A DNA stretch of 64,000 bases. Origin: Collinsella sp. (GTDB lineage Bacteria; Actinomycetota; Coriobacteriia; Coriobacteriales; Coriobacteriaceae). The position numbers were made by a program, and so were the translations under genes. Location of the stretch: assembly GCA_019414245.1 (NCBI GenBank), contig DXMK01000007.1:62001-126000 (forward strand), read 5' to 3'. The notes under the pieces were generated by a model that had not been told where the DNA came from, did not search any database, and worked only from the letters and a program-made list of their open reading frames with translations. Below, in pieces: positions 31,334-40,363 of the stretch (the stretch's first letter is position 1; the number at the start of each line of letters is the position of its first letter).

Positions 31334-32251
31334 CTATTTTCCGAGCGGGGAGAATTCGTCGACGATGAGGTCGAGGCATTGCGGAAGCGCGCGGGCTCCA
31401 AAGACGCCCGAATTGCTGGAGATAATCTCGCCATCGAACTGCATGCCCAGTGACGGGGTGCAGGTGATCTTGGCTTCCTTGGTCTGGATGATCTTGAACT
31501 GTGGGCGCCCGAGTACCTTACCGGCGGGGTCAAGCGCAGCGGTGATCACAGTAGGCAGCAGCTGAACGGTGCGCACGGGTTCGATGACCGCAATATCGAC
31601 CATGCCATCGTTCATGCGGCAGTCGGGGAACAGGTTGATGTCGTTTTGAATGACCGAGGTATTGCCCGCCATGCAGCAGATGCCGTCGAGCTCCTCGACA
31701 ATGCCGTCGTGCTCAATGGTAAAGTGCGCCACCGTGGGGTTGGGCGTGGCGAGAGCGGAGAGGAAGTAGGCGATCTCGCCGATGTCGTTTTTGGTGGGAG
31801 CGGCCTTCATCATGATCTCGGCGTCGAAGCCCGAGCCGGCGATGATGATAAAGCCGTGGCGCTTCTCTCTGCCGTTCTCGTCGAGCCAAAAGAGCTCGCC
31901 CATGTCCACTTTGACCGTGCGACCGGCGCGGCAAGCCTTGGCAAGCGCCGCCGCCTCAGGGGCATTGCCGATGTTGTTGAAGAACAGGCAGGCCGTGCCG
32001 GAGGGGAAGACGAGCGTGGGGACGCCGCATCCGCGCATCTGGTCGAGCACGTTGGAGACGGTGCCGTCGCCGCCCGAAATCACCACGCGATCAAACTCGC
32101 GCACGTCTGCCACGGCGTCCTCGGGTTCCATGCCATCGCCGATAAAACGCATCACGACCTCGTCGCCGCCCTGCGCGAGGGCGTGCGTGAATGCGTAGAT
32201 TTCATCTGAGCTGGGGCCCGATGCCGGGTTGTGGATGATAAGGCAGCGCAT
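31334..32251 (-). CDS. diacylglycerol/lipid kinase family protein
   Basis: 305 residues. MRCLIIHNPASG at the N-terminus, nucleotide-binding VVISGGDGTVSNVLDQM, and the FPSGTACLFFNNIGN segment identify the DagK/YegS/sphingosine-kinase-like family, which phosphorylates lipid hydroxyls with ATP at the inner membrane face. Later GSGFDAEIMMKAA and FDGEIISSNSG complete the fold. Divergent from RNase D. A 30-residue membrane peptide follows it. Confidence 0.9.
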   Translation of the reverse strand: MRCLIIHNPASGPSSDEIYAFTHALAQGGDEVVMRFIGDGMEPEDAVADVREFDRVVISGGDGTVSNVLDQMRGCGVPTLVFPSGTACLFFNNIGNAPEAAALAKACRAGRTVKVDMGELFWLDENGREKRHGFIIIAGSGFDAEIMMKAAPTKNDIGEIAYFLSALATPNPTVAHFTIEHDGIVEELDGICCMAGNTSVIQNDINLFPDCRMNDGMVDIAVIEPVRTVQLLPTVITAALDPAGKVLGRPQFKIIQTKEAKITCTPSLGMQFDGEIISSNSGVFGARALPQCLDLIVDEFSPLGK

Positions 32252-32349
32252 ACTTACGTTCCCGTTCTGTGACTAACCGAGTATAGTTGTAAGACAATGC
32301 CGTTATCCTACCCGTGTTTTTCGGGCCTAACCTTATTCGATGGGTTGAT

Positions 32350-33483
32350 ATGTACATTTCCACACATCAGGCTCTACTCGACTTTTGCCAGCGCGCCCGT
32401 GAGTTTGACGCGATTGCCGTCGATACCGAGTTTTTGCGCGAGCGCACGTTCCATCCGCGCCTGTGTTTGGTTCAGATTGCCACCCCTGCCGAGAGCGTCG
32501 CGGTCGACCCTCTGGTGATCGACGACCTGTCGCCGCTGGCCGAGCTTATGGCCGACGAGAGCGTGACCAAAGTCTTCCACGCCTGCTCGCAGGATATGGA
32601 GGTTATGCTCCATACCGTGGGCGTGCTGCCGCGTCCGATTTTTGACACGCAGGTGGCCGCCGCCTTTTTGGGCGAACGCCAGCAGATTTCCTACGGCGCG
32701 CTCGTGCAGACGTTTTGCGGCGTCTCGCTGCCCAAGACCGAGTCGCTGACCGACTGGTCGCGTCGCCCGCTGACCGACAAACAGATCGAGTACGCGATCG
32801 ATGACGTCAAGTACCTGATCGTCGCCTATACCGAGATGATGAGCCGCCTGCGCGAGCTGGGCCGCGTGGACTGGGTGCTCGACGAGCTGCGCCCGCTGGC
32901 TGACGAGTCGCACTATCGCGCCGATCGCCACGAGGCGTTCCGTAAGGTCAAACGCATCAATTCGTGCAGCCGTCACCAGTTGGGCATCGCGCGCGAGCTC
33001 GCCGCCTGGCGCGAGGACCGCGCCGAGCGCCGTAACATCCCGCGCAAGTGGGTCATGTCCGACGACACGCTGCTTGCGCTCGTTAAGCGCAATCCCGTGC
33101 GCGTTGAGGAGTTCCGTAGCATTCGTGGTACCGACCAGTTGGGGGAGCGCGATGTGGACGGCGCGCTCATGGCCATCAAGCGCGGCGCGAGCTGCCCGCA
33201 CGATCGCCTGCCGCTCATGGTGCGCGGGCACCGTCAGATCTCGCCGGAGCTGGAGAGCGTGACGGACCTGATGTATGCGCTCATCCGCCTGGTTGCCGAA
33301 CGCTCGGGAGTGGCGACCTCGGTTATTGCCTCGCGCGATGACCTGGCCGACTACATTGAGCATCCCGAGCAGAGCCCCCTGCGTGAAGGCTGGCGTTTTG
33401 AGCTTGTGGGCTCGCGTCTGGACGATCTGCTTTCCGGCAATATGGGACTCACCGTGAAGGACGGAAAGATTGAGTTGTTATAG
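32350..33483 (+). CDS. rnd: ribonuclease D
   Basis: 377 residues from ATG 32350 (MYISTHQALLDFCQRA); a GTG 36 nt upstream is possible. DEDD exonuclease domain: first acids in AVDTEFLRERTFHPRLCLVQ, then KVFHACSQDMEVM, and the last motif with Tyr (IEYAIDDVKYL). One or two HRDC helical domains follow (HQLGIARELAAWREDRAERR with NIPRKWVMSDDTL). The enzyme trims tRNA and other RNA 3' ends. Followed by structured element A copy 2. Confidence 0.93.
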   Translation: MYISTHQALLDFCQRAREFDAIAVDTEFLRERTFHPRLCLVQIATPAESVAVDPLVIDDLSPLAELMADESVTKVFHACSQDMEVMLHTVGVLPRPIFDTQVAAAFLGERQQISYGALVQTFCGVSLPKTESLTDWSRRPLTDKQIEYAIDDVKYLIVAYTEMMSRLRELGRVDWVLDELRPLADESHYRADRHEAFRKVKRINSCSRHQLGIARELAAWREDRAERRNIPRKWVMSDDTLLALVKRNPVRVEEFRSIRGTDQLGERDVDGALMAIKRGASCPHDRLPLMVRGHRQISPELESVTDLMYALIRLVAERSGVATSVIASRDDLADYIEHPEQSPLREGWRFELVGSRLDDLLSGNMGLTVKDGKIELL

Positions 33484-33490
33484 GTATATA

Positions 33491-33640
33491 GTTACGCGGT
33501 TTTACCAAATCGCGTAACAGCTCGACGCTGCAAACGGCCGAGAGCGAGCAATCTGACGTTCAATCGTCGCTCGCGTACCAAAGTACGCGTCGCTTCTCTT
33601 TCACGTCACCTTGCTCGCTCTCGGCCGTTTTCGCTGACAT
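33491..33640 (+). repeat. structured intergenic element A, copy 2
   Basis: Small hairpin GTTACGCG/CGCGTAAC (33491-33518), linker CTCGACGCTGCAA, then a perfect 19-bp helix (AACGGCCGAGAGCGAGCAA with its complement), the inner TGACGT/ACGTCA helix and a terminal GCGTAC/GTACGC hairpin, then TTTCGCTGAC. Same architecture as copies at 13243 and 59661, with different but complementary helix sequences. Lies 8 nt after rnd and about 83 nt before the next gene. Confidence 0.85.
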
Positions 33641-33722
33641 TGCCAAAACATCGATGTTGATTTGCCTGCTGGGCGAGTGGGTAGAATGCCTCCAACGTGT
33701 AACTCGATTCGGAGGAATTCGC

Positions 33723-34427
33723 ATGCCCTATTACTATGGATACGGCTTTGGTATCGACCCGCTGTACCTGCTGGTTGTTCTTGTCTGCACGGTGCTTGGC
33801 CTTGCCGCGCAGAGCTATATCAATTCGACGTACAAGACGTGGTCCAAGGTTCGCTCGGACGGCGACACGGGCGCCACGGTCGCTCGCCGCATGCTCGACG
33901 CCAACGGCTGCAATGCCGTGGGTATCAAGGGCGTCGCTGGTGAGCTTACCGACCACTACAACCCGCAGGACAACAATCTGTATCTGTCGGATTCCAACCG
34001 TTCGGGCGGCTCGGTCGCAAGCGTTGCTGTCGCTTGTCACGAGGCAGGCCATGCCGCGCAGCGTCAAAGCGGCTATGCCATGATGAAGGTACGCACCGCC
34101 CTCGTGCCGGTCGTCAACTTTACCCAGAACACTTGGACCATCGTGCTGCTCATGGGCCTGTTTATGAACATCGCGGGACTCACGACCCTCGCACTGATCT
34201 TCTTCTCGTTTAGCGTGCTGTTCCAACTGGTTACGCTACCGGTCGAGATTGATGCTAGCCGGCGCGCCGTGGCGTATATTGAGCAGTCGGGTATGAGCTC
34301 CAAGCAGGTCAACGGTGCCAAGAAGGTGCTGACGGCCGCCGCGCTTACCTATGTGGCTGCGGCGCTCACCTCGATTATTCAGCTGCTCTATCTTATGGCT
34401 CGCTACAACAGAAACTCCAACCGATAA
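33723..34427 (+). CDS. YugP-like membrane zinc metallopeptidase
   Basis: 234 residues; ATG 33723 preceded by GGAGGAATTCGC. N-terminal helix (YLLVVLVCTVLGLAAQSYI), then the zinc motif HEAGHAAQ near residue 107 following VASVAVACHEAGH. Later helices (TIVLLMGLFMNIAGLTTLAL; QLVTLPVEIDASRRAVAYIE) match the neutral zinc metallopeptidase family of B. subtilis YugP, integral membrane proteins of uncertain substrate. Single gene. Confidence 0.9.
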   Translation: MPYYYGYGFGIDPLYLLVVLVCTVLGLAAQSYINSTYKTWSKVRSDGDTGATVARRMLDANGCNAVGIKGVAGELTDHYNPQDNNLYLSDSNRSGGSVASVAVACHEAGHAAQRQSGYAMMKVRTALVPVVNFTQNTWTIVLLMGLFMNIAGLTTLALIFFSFSVLFQLVTLPVEIDASRRAVAYIEQSGMSSKQVNGAKKVLTAAALTYVAAALTSIIQLLYLMARYNRNSNR

Positions 34428-34443
34428 CAAATTGGGTCGCTGG

Positions 34444-34473
34444 GCGCCGCGGGAATTTGTGTCCCCGCGGCGC
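34444..34473 (+). terminator. GC-rich hairpin between YugP-like gene and xseA
   Basis: GCGCCGCGGG/CCCGCGGCGC perfect 10-bp stem without a U-run. It may end the peptidase transcript or shield the next one. Confidence 0.5.
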
Positions 34474-34542
34474 TGTACTATGTGTTGGACTTGAATTTGC
34501 GCAGGGCCAGAGCCTTTGTGCACGATGACGAAAGGAGGCTGC

Positions 34543-35994
34543 GTGGCAGGCTGGAATCTAACCGGCAATAGCGTTTCCGCCGAGTTCGACGGTTCGGACG
34601 AGCAAGAGCGTAAAGAGCTCAGCGTGAGCCAGGCGGTAGAGATCGCCGCCGGTGCGCTCGATGCTATTCCGCAACTGACCGTCCTGGGCGAGGTCACGGG
34701 TTTCCGTGGTCCCAATGCCCGAAGCGGCCACTGCTACTTCCAGATTAAAGACGACTCGGCCGCCGTCGACTGCATCATCTGGAAGGGCGCCTATCTCAAG
34801 CGTACCTTCGATCTGCGTGACGGCATGCAGGTGAGCTTTAAGGGCAGCTTCAATCTCTATAAGGCCACGGGCCGCATGAGCTTTGTCGCTCGCTCGTTTT
34901 CGCTGGCGGGGGAGGGTCTGCTGCGTCAACAGGTGGCGCAGTTGGCCGAAAAGCTACGCCGCGAGGGACTGATGGACGAGTCCCGCAAACGCCGCATCCC
35001 GGTGTTTTGCTCACGCGTGGCGGTCGTCACCTCGCTTTCCGGTGCGGTAATCGACGACGTCAAGCGTACGCTGCGCCGTCGCAACCCGCTCGTCGAGCTT
35101 GTCTGCGTGGGCGCCAAGGTTCAAGGCGAGGGTGCGCCGGCCGAGCTCATTGATGGCTTGCGCCGCGCCGCTTCCATTACGCCGGCGCCCGACTGTATTT
35201 TGCTGGTGCGCGGCGGCGGCTCCTTTGAGGACCTCATGACCTTTAATGACGAGGAGCTTGCCCGCGCGGTGGCGGCTTGTCCTGTGCCCGTGGTGACCGG
35301 CATTGGCCATGAGCCCGATACCTCGATTTGCGACATGGTGAGCGACCGACGCGCCTCCACGCCCACGGCGGCGGCAGAATCGGTGGCGCCGGCTATGACG
35401 GAGTTGGCCGATGTGCTCGAGGCGCGCCATCAGCGTCTGGGTGCCGCGATGGCATCGATGATTGGGTCGGCCCAGGTCGACCTGGAGATGCTCGATCAGC
35501 GCGGTCGCCGTGCCTGGGATACCTATACGGCTCGCTTGGGTGATGCGCTCGATGCCGCTGCGTGTCGCCCGTGCCTCAACGACCCCACATTTATGGTCGA
35601 GCGTCGCGAATCGGAGCTTGCGCTGACTGCCGATCGCCTGTCGGGCGCCATAGTACGCTCGGTCGGGACATTCCGCTCCAACTTTGAGCGCTTGCCCGAG
35701 CGTCTGATTACAAGCACCTCGGGGCTCGATGGTAAGCGCCATGCGCTCACGCTTGCGAGTTCCCGTCTAAAGCATCAAGGGCGCACGATGCTCAGCAAGC
35801 CAGCGTCCGACCTGAGCCGTGCGGCAGCGTCGCTCGATGCCCTGTCGCCGCTCAAAGTGCTTGCTCGCGGCTATTCCATCGCGTACAGCGATGATGGTGT
35901 GGCTACGAGTGCCAAGACCTTTAAGCCTGGCGACGCCATTCGCGTGCGCATGGCAGACGGCAACGTGGCAGCAACGGTCGATACGGTCGAGTAG
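34543..35994 (+). CDS. xseA: exodeoxyribonuclease VII large subunit
   Basis: 483 residues from GTG 34543, chosen because AAAGGAGG precedes it by the proper distance. N-terminal OB fold (LTVLGEVTGFRGPNARSGHCY, DDSAAVDCIIWKG) and the catalytic core (VAVVTSLSGAVIDDVKRTL, LLVRGGGSFEDLMTFNDEEL, VVTGIGHEPDTSICDMVSDR, RASTPTAAAE). It degrades single-stranded DNA together with XseB, encoded 42 nt downstream. Confidence 0.95.
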   Translation: MAGWNLTGNSVSAEFDGSDEQERKELSVSQAVEIAAGALDAIPQLTVLGEVTGFRGPNARSGHCYFQIKDDSAAVDCIIWKGAYLKRTFDLRDGMQVSFKGSFNLYKATGRMSFVARSFSLAGEGLLRQQVAQLAEKLRREGLMDESRKRRIPVFCSRVAVVTSLSGAVIDDVKRTLRRRNPLVELVCVGAKVQGEGAPAELIDGLRRAASITPAPDCILLVRGGGSFEDLMTFNDEELARAVAACPVPVVTGIGHEPDTSICDMVSDRRASTPTAAAESVAPAMTELADVLEARHQRLGAAMASMIGSAQVDLEMLDQRGRRAWDTYTARLGDALDAAACRPCLNDPTFMVERRESELALTADRLSGAIVRSVGTFRSNFERLPERLITSTSGLDGKRHALTLASSRLKHQGRTMLSKPASDLSRAAASLDALSPLKVLARGYSIAYSDDGVATSAKTFKPGDAIRVRMADGNVAATVDTVE

Positions 35995-36036
35995 ACCGCG
36001 TTTCGCAGTGATAGACCCTTAGGAAAGGAAACAGAT

Positions 36037-36303
36037 ATGGCAGAGAAGACCCCGGTCGAGCAGCTTACGTACAAGCAGGCCTCGCAGGAGCTGGAGCTCA
36101 TCATCCGCAGCCTGGAGTCGGGCGATATGGAGCTTGAGGAGTCGCTCGAGAGCTACGCCCGCGGCGTCGAGCTCCTCAAAAGCCTGCGCACCCGCCTGTC
36201 CGATGCCGAGCAGAAGGTCTCGGTGCTCCTTAAGGACGTCGACGGCAACGACGTGCTCGCCGACGGCGAGGCCGCCAACACCGATGATAACCTTTCGTTC
36301 TAA
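36037..36303 (+). CDS. xseB: exodeoxyribonuclease VII small subunit
   Basis: 88 residues, GGAAAGGAAAC upstream. The helical hairpin core (TYKQASQELELIIRSLESGD, then MELEESLESYARGVELLKSL) is diagnostic of XseB, which coats the large subunit. In operon with xseA; the HIT protein gene follows 49 nt later. Confidence 0.95.
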   Translation: MAEKTPVEQLTYKQASQELELIIRSLESGDMELEESLESYARGVELLKSLRTRLSDAEQKVSVLLKDVDGNDVLADGEAANTDDNLSF

Positions 36304-36352
36304 GCATCTCGACCAAATATAATTACCTTGGTCTGTAAGAAAGGAACCAGCT

Positions 36353-36688
36353 ATGTGCGATTGCATCTTCTGTAAAATTGCCAACCACGAGATCCCCTCG
36401 ACCGTTGTCTATGAGGACGACCAGGTCATCGCCTTCGACGACCTCAACCCGCAGGCGCCGGTCCACACGCTCGTGATCCCCAAGAAGCACTACAGCGACA
36501 TCGCCGACAACGTGCCTGCCGAGACCATGGGCGCCATGGCTCACGCCATCCAGGAGGTCGCCAAGGCCAAGGGACTGGAGGACGGTTTCCGCGTCATTTC
36601 CAACAAGGGTGTCAACGCCGGCCAGACCGTCATGCACTTCCATATGCACGTCCTCGGCGGCAAAAACCTGGGCGAGAACCTCATCTGA
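36353..36688 (+). CDS. HIT family protein (histidine triad hydrolase)
   Basis: 111 residues with a zinc-type CDCIFCKIANHEIPS start and the histidine triad HFHMHVLGG at the C-terminus. Hint-like purine-nucleotide phosphoramidases share this size. Preceded by AAGGAACC. Likely co-transcribed with xseAB, although the functions are unrelated. Confidence 0.93.
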   Translation: MCDCIFCKIANHEIPSTVVYEDDQVIAFDDLNPQAPVHTLVIPKKHYSDIADNVPAETMGAMAHAIQEVAKAKGLEDGFRVISNKGVNAGQTVMHFHMHVLGGKNLGENLI

Positions 36689-36729
36689 GGGCGCGTAGCC
36701 CGTCGACTTGGCTGCCTTTGGAGTAATCT

Positions 36730-37620
36730 ATGCAGCTTTCTCAACTCGAATACCTTCAAGCGGTAGCGAACTATGGCGGCGTGCGCAAAGCAGCTCGCGC
36801 CGTTCATGTGAGTCCGCAGGCTGTTTCGTCGGCAATCAAAAAGTTGGAATCTGAGTATCAGATTGTTTTGCTCAACCGATCGGCGGGGGAGGCTGTTTTG
36901 TCTTCGGCGGGCAGAGAATTTGCGCGTCGTGCACGCGTGATCCTGGCACAAGTCGACGATCTCAAAAAGTACGCTCAATCGGGGAGCGACGGCGTTTCGC
37001 CCGATGGCCACTTTCGTCTTTACGCCCCCTGCCTTCATGGGCGGGGGCGCCTTTTTGCCGAAAACTGGTATGACTCGTTTGAACGCTCGCATCCTCAGAT
37101 TCACCTTGATGTGTGGCATCAGCCAACGGCTACATGCTTTGAATCACTTGTGCTTGGTATTTCGGATGCGGCCATCTCATTTGAGGAACCAAGGGACAGT
37201 GTCCTTTCTTCGAAATACTTGGGTGAAAAGGAGCTCAAGGTTCTTTCATGCCCAGCGGGTCATCAATCTGTGGGCGCCATGACCATTCGCGAGTTACTGG
37301 GCGGCAGGCTCGCTGTTCCCATTAATTTGTCACCCTGTCTCAATGCAATCAATCAATGTCCCGAAGCCCAGCTCGTCAATTTTCGCTTCCGTGATGTTGA
37401 ATACGGAAACAGGGCGCAGACTGAGTTTCTTCAAGCCGGGGGATTGATATTGAGTTTTTCTGGCTCTTCTCTCGCATCAGATGTATTGGAAGTGAGCGAG
37501 TGCTCCATTGAAGGTTCGCGTGACGTAGCCTTGCCCATCTACTTTTGCTATCGACAAAATGCCTGGACTGATCGACGCCAGACGGTTTTTCTGCACCTAT
37601 TGCGTCATCTTGCTTCGTGA
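36730..37620 (+). CDS. LysR family transcriptional regulator
   Basis: 296 residues. N-terminal winged helix (QLEYLQAVANYGGVRKAARA, VSPQAVSSAIKKLE) followed by a substrate-binding-like domain starting near residue 90. The effector domain is divergent and starts HFRLYAPCLHGRG. It is followed about 120 nt later by an MFS transporter on the same strand, which may be its target. This gene and the MFS gene are less GC-rich than their neighbours. Confidence 0.88.
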   Translation: MQLSQLEYLQAVANYGGVRKAARAVHVSPQAVSSAIKKLESEYQIVLLNRSAGEAVLSSAGREFARRARVILAQVDDLKKYAQSGSDGVSPDGHFRLYAPCLHGRGRLFAENWYDSFERSHPQIHLDVWHQPTATCFESLVLGISDAAISFEEPRDSVLSSKYLGEKELKVLSCPAGHQSVGAMTIRELLGGRLAVPINLSPCLNAINQCPEAQLVNFRFRDVEYGNRAQTEFLQAGGLILSFSGSSLASDVLEVSECSIEGSRDVALPIYFCYRQNAWTDRRQTVFLHLLRHLAS

Positions 37621-37739
37621 GATTAATTGGCTTCGAGGCATCAAGTGATTATTGACGCCTTGTAACACATAGCTGACAGCTTTGCCCTCATGTTTTTCCA
37701 AGATTCCGATTTAGATTGCTGACTCTTGGAGGGTGGAGC

Positions 37740-38900
37740 ATGAAAAACCGTACGGTTTTGCTTTATATGACGTTCGTTTTTCTGTCGAACTTCAGCACCA
37801 TCTTGTATTTTCTAACTGTCTACCTTGAGTTCGTCGGACTTTCGATGGTATCGATTTCTAGCATGATGATTGCATATCAAGTGAGCAAGTTCATCCTTGA
37901 AGTTCCCACTGGCTATATTGCTGATAGGTTTGGACGAAAGACAAGCGGTCTCGTTGGCGTCGTGGGAATGCTTGGATACTACGCCGCCCTGCTTCTCGTC
38001 CGTTCTCCCCTGCTTTTAATCGGTGCGTTCGCTCTCAAGGGTTTTGCCGTTGCGTGTGTGAGCGGATCCATCGAAGCGATTTACATTGACAGCGTCTCTC
38101 AGGACCAGCTCGTAAGACTTAATGTCGTTGAGCGATTTGTTTTCTATGCCTCTTATGCCATCTCCGCTTGCGTGGGCGGTTTCATTTCGTCCGTCGGTGC
38201 ATATCTCATTGGTCTTTCGGCAGATATCATCGCAATGGTGTTGACGTTGGTTGTCGTTGTCTGCATTCCTGAAATGCGAAGAGGGGGCACTGCGACGACA
38301 CCTGAACATGGGATTAGCCCGAAGATGATCGGTACCGCTATTGCGGGTAATGGCATTCTTCGTTCAGCGTTCATCATGGACTGTTCTCAGGCATTTGCTT
38401 TTGTCGCCCTGGAAGACTTTTTCTCACTGCTGCTTGCGGGTCGCGGAATGAATGCCGTCGCTTCGGGTGTCACCATTGCGGTCCAGCTCCTTGCCTCGGC
38501 CTCCATGGGACTTATTGTGCCCTGTGCGATTGCTCATGTCGACAAGGGCCGCTTTGCGCGTATTTGCGGCATCGTGCGCCTTTTCCTGACAGCTTTGTTT
38601 TTGATTCCCCTTACTCCGGCTAATTTGCTGCCCGTGTTCTATGCGCTGCAGACGGTTGCGTACTCGTTATTTGCTCCAATTAAATACTCATTTTTTCAAA
38701 AGGCAGCCGATTCATCGATGCGCTGTTCACTGATTTCGGTTCAAAACCAGATGGTGGCGGTGGGCGCCATCCTTTTCTATCTGTTCAATGCTGTGTTGAG
38801 CAGCATCGCGGGCATTCGAGTCGTATTGCTTGTCGCGCTCGGGATTTCTTCCCTTGTGTATATCCCCGCGCTCTTTCGTCTTACAAGCCAAAGGTCATGA
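37740..38900 (+). CDS. MFS transporter
   Basis: 386 residues; ATG 37740 with GGAGGGTGGAGC upstream. About twelve helices; the MFS loop 2-3 motif is clear as GYIADRFGRKTSG. Residues about 180-200 (IPEMRRGGTATTPEHG) form the central cytoplasmic loop. Paired with the LysR regulator. Substrate unknown; a drug or metabolite exporter is the usual role of this group. Confidence 0.88.
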   Translation: MKNRTVLLYMTFVFLSNFSTILYFLTVYLEFVGLSMVSISSMMIAYQVSKFILEVPTGYIADRFGRKTSGLVGVVGMLGYYAALLLVRSPLLLIGAFALKGFAVACVSGSIEAIYIDSVSQDQLVRLNVVERFVFYASYAISACVGGFISSVGAYLIGLSADIIAMVLTLVVVVCIPEMRRGGTATTPEHGISPKMIGTAIAGNGILRSAFIMDCSQAFAFVALEDFFSLLLAGRGMNAVASGVTIAVQLLASASMGLIVPCAIAHVDKGRFARICGIVRLFLTALFLIPLTPANLLPVFYALQTVAYSLFAPIKYSFFQKAADSSMRCSLISVQNQMVAVGAILFYLFNAVLSSIAGIRVVLLVALGISSLVYIPALFRLTSQRS

Positions 38901-38933
38901 GTATTTGGGCACCGATAACTTATATATCAACGC

Positions 38934-38970
38934 AATAAACCCGAGCGCGAGGGCGTTTGGGTTTATTATT
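38934..38970 (+). terminator. terminator after the MFS gene
   Basis: AATAAACCC/GGGTTTATT hairpin followed by ATTGATG; moderate U content. Confidence 0.65.
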
Positions 38971-39020
38971 GATGCGTATGTAACCTGGCGGCGCCACACC
39001 GCCTGTTAGTAGGGAGACAC

Positions 39021-40199
39021 ATGAACGTTCTGGTCGTCAACGCAGGATCTTCGACCCTTAAGTATCAGGTCATCGATACCAAGTCCCACAAGGTGTCCGC
39101 AAAGGGCTCCTGCGAGCGCGTCTGTTTTACCGGCGGTACCTTCACCCACGCTGCCAACGGCTCCAAGAAGGTGACCGAGAACATCGAGTTTCCCGACCAC
39201 AAGGTCGCCATCGAGGTCGTCCTGAAGGACCTCGAGGCCAACGGCGTCAAGATCGAGGGTATCGGCCACCGTATCGTTCAGGGCGGTTGGTACTTCGGTG
39301 ATTCCTCCCTCGTCGACGAGGACGTCCTCGCCAAGATCCGCGAGGTTGCTCCGCTCGCCCCGCTGCACAATAACCCCGAGGCCAACGTTATCGAGTACTG
39401 CCTCGAGCAGTATCCCGACCTGCCCAACGTCACGGTTTACGACACCGCTTTCCACTTCAACATGCCCGAGGTCGCCAAGACTTACGCCCTGCCCAAGGAC
39501 GTCTGCGACAAACTGCACATCCGTAAGTACGGCGCCCACGGCACCAGCTACCGTTATATCTCCAAGAAGGTCGCTGAGATGACCAACGGCGAGGCCCGCA
39601 AGGTCGTCGTGTGCCATATCGGCTCCGGCGCTTCCCTGTGCGCCATCGAGGACGGCAAGTGCATGGACACCACCATGGGCTTGACCCCGCTCGACGGCGT
39701 CATGATGGGCACCCGCTGCGGCTCCATCGACCCGGCTACCGTGTGCTACCTGCAGCGCGAGGGCGGCTACACCTTCGACGAGGTCGACGAGATGATGAAC
39801 AAGAAGTCCGGCCTTTTGGCTGTGACCGGCGGCAAGACCAACGACTGCCGCAATGTTGAGGAGCTCGCCGCTGCCGGCGACCCCGAGGCCCAGCTCGCCT
39901 TCGATATGTTCGTCTACAAGATTGCCGCCAAGGCCGCCGAGATGGCCACTTCCATGTGCGGCATGGACACCCTGGTCTTTACCGCCGGCATCGGCGAGCA
40001 CGCTCCGGCTGTCCGCGCTGGTGTGGCCGATCGTCTGGCCTTTATGGGCGTCAAGATGGACCATGCCCGTAACGCTCTGCGCGGCGACGGCGCTTGGTGC
40101 CTGTCCGCCAAGGATTCCAAGGTCAAGATTTTCGTCATCCCCACGGACGAGGAGTTCATGATCGCTTCCGACGTCGAGCGCATCGTCAACGGCAAGTAA
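39021..40199 (+). CDS. ackA: acetate kinase (copy 1)
   Basis: 392 residues starting MNVLVVNAGSSTLKYQVID, with TAGGGAGACAC upstream. Typical motifs: GHRIVQGGWYF, KYGAHGTSYRY, HIGSGASLCAIEDGKCMDTT, GLTPLDGVMMGTRCGSIDP and FTAGIGEHAPAVR. It makes ATP from acetyl phosphate. A second complete copy lies 164 nt downstream on the same strand, and phosphotransacetylase faces it from 42.9 kb. Confidence 0.97.
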   Translation: MNVLVVNAGSSTLKYQVIDTKSHKVSAKGSCERVCFTGGTFTHAANGSKKVTENIEFPDHKVAIEVVLKDLEANGVKIEGIGHRIVQGGWYFGDSSLVDEDVLAKIREVAPLAPLHNNPEANVIEYCLEQYPDLPNVTVYDTAFHFNMPEVAKTYALPKDVCDKLHIRKYGAHGTSYRYISKKVAEMTNGEARKVVVCHIGSGASLCAIEDGKCMDTTMGLTPLDGVMMGTRCGSIDPATVCYLQREGGYTFDEVDEMMNKKSGLLAVTGGKTNDCRNVEELAAAGDPEAQLAFDMFVYKIAAKAAEMATSMCGMDTLVFTAGIGEHAPAVRAGVADRLAFMGVKMDHARNALRGDGAWCLSAKDSKVKIFVIPTDEEFMIASDVERIVNGK

Positions 40200-40208
40200 T
40201 TGATGCAA

Positions 40209-40253
40209 GGGGAGGGGACTGGATGGCCTTGTGCCGTTCAGCCCCCTTTTATG
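40209..40253 (+). terminator. possible terminator between the two ackA genes
   Basis: GGGGACTGG-type arm facing CAGCCCCC then TTTT. Imperfect, so partial read-through into the second ackA is possible. Confidence 0.45.
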
Positions 40254-40363
40254 CTCTTTGGACGAAGAGTTTAATAGATATTTATCGAATTCTGATAACT
40301 TCTTATTAAGGATACGGCCGCCTTATGGGTTTGCCGACCGTACTGTAATCACGAAGGAGTCTC

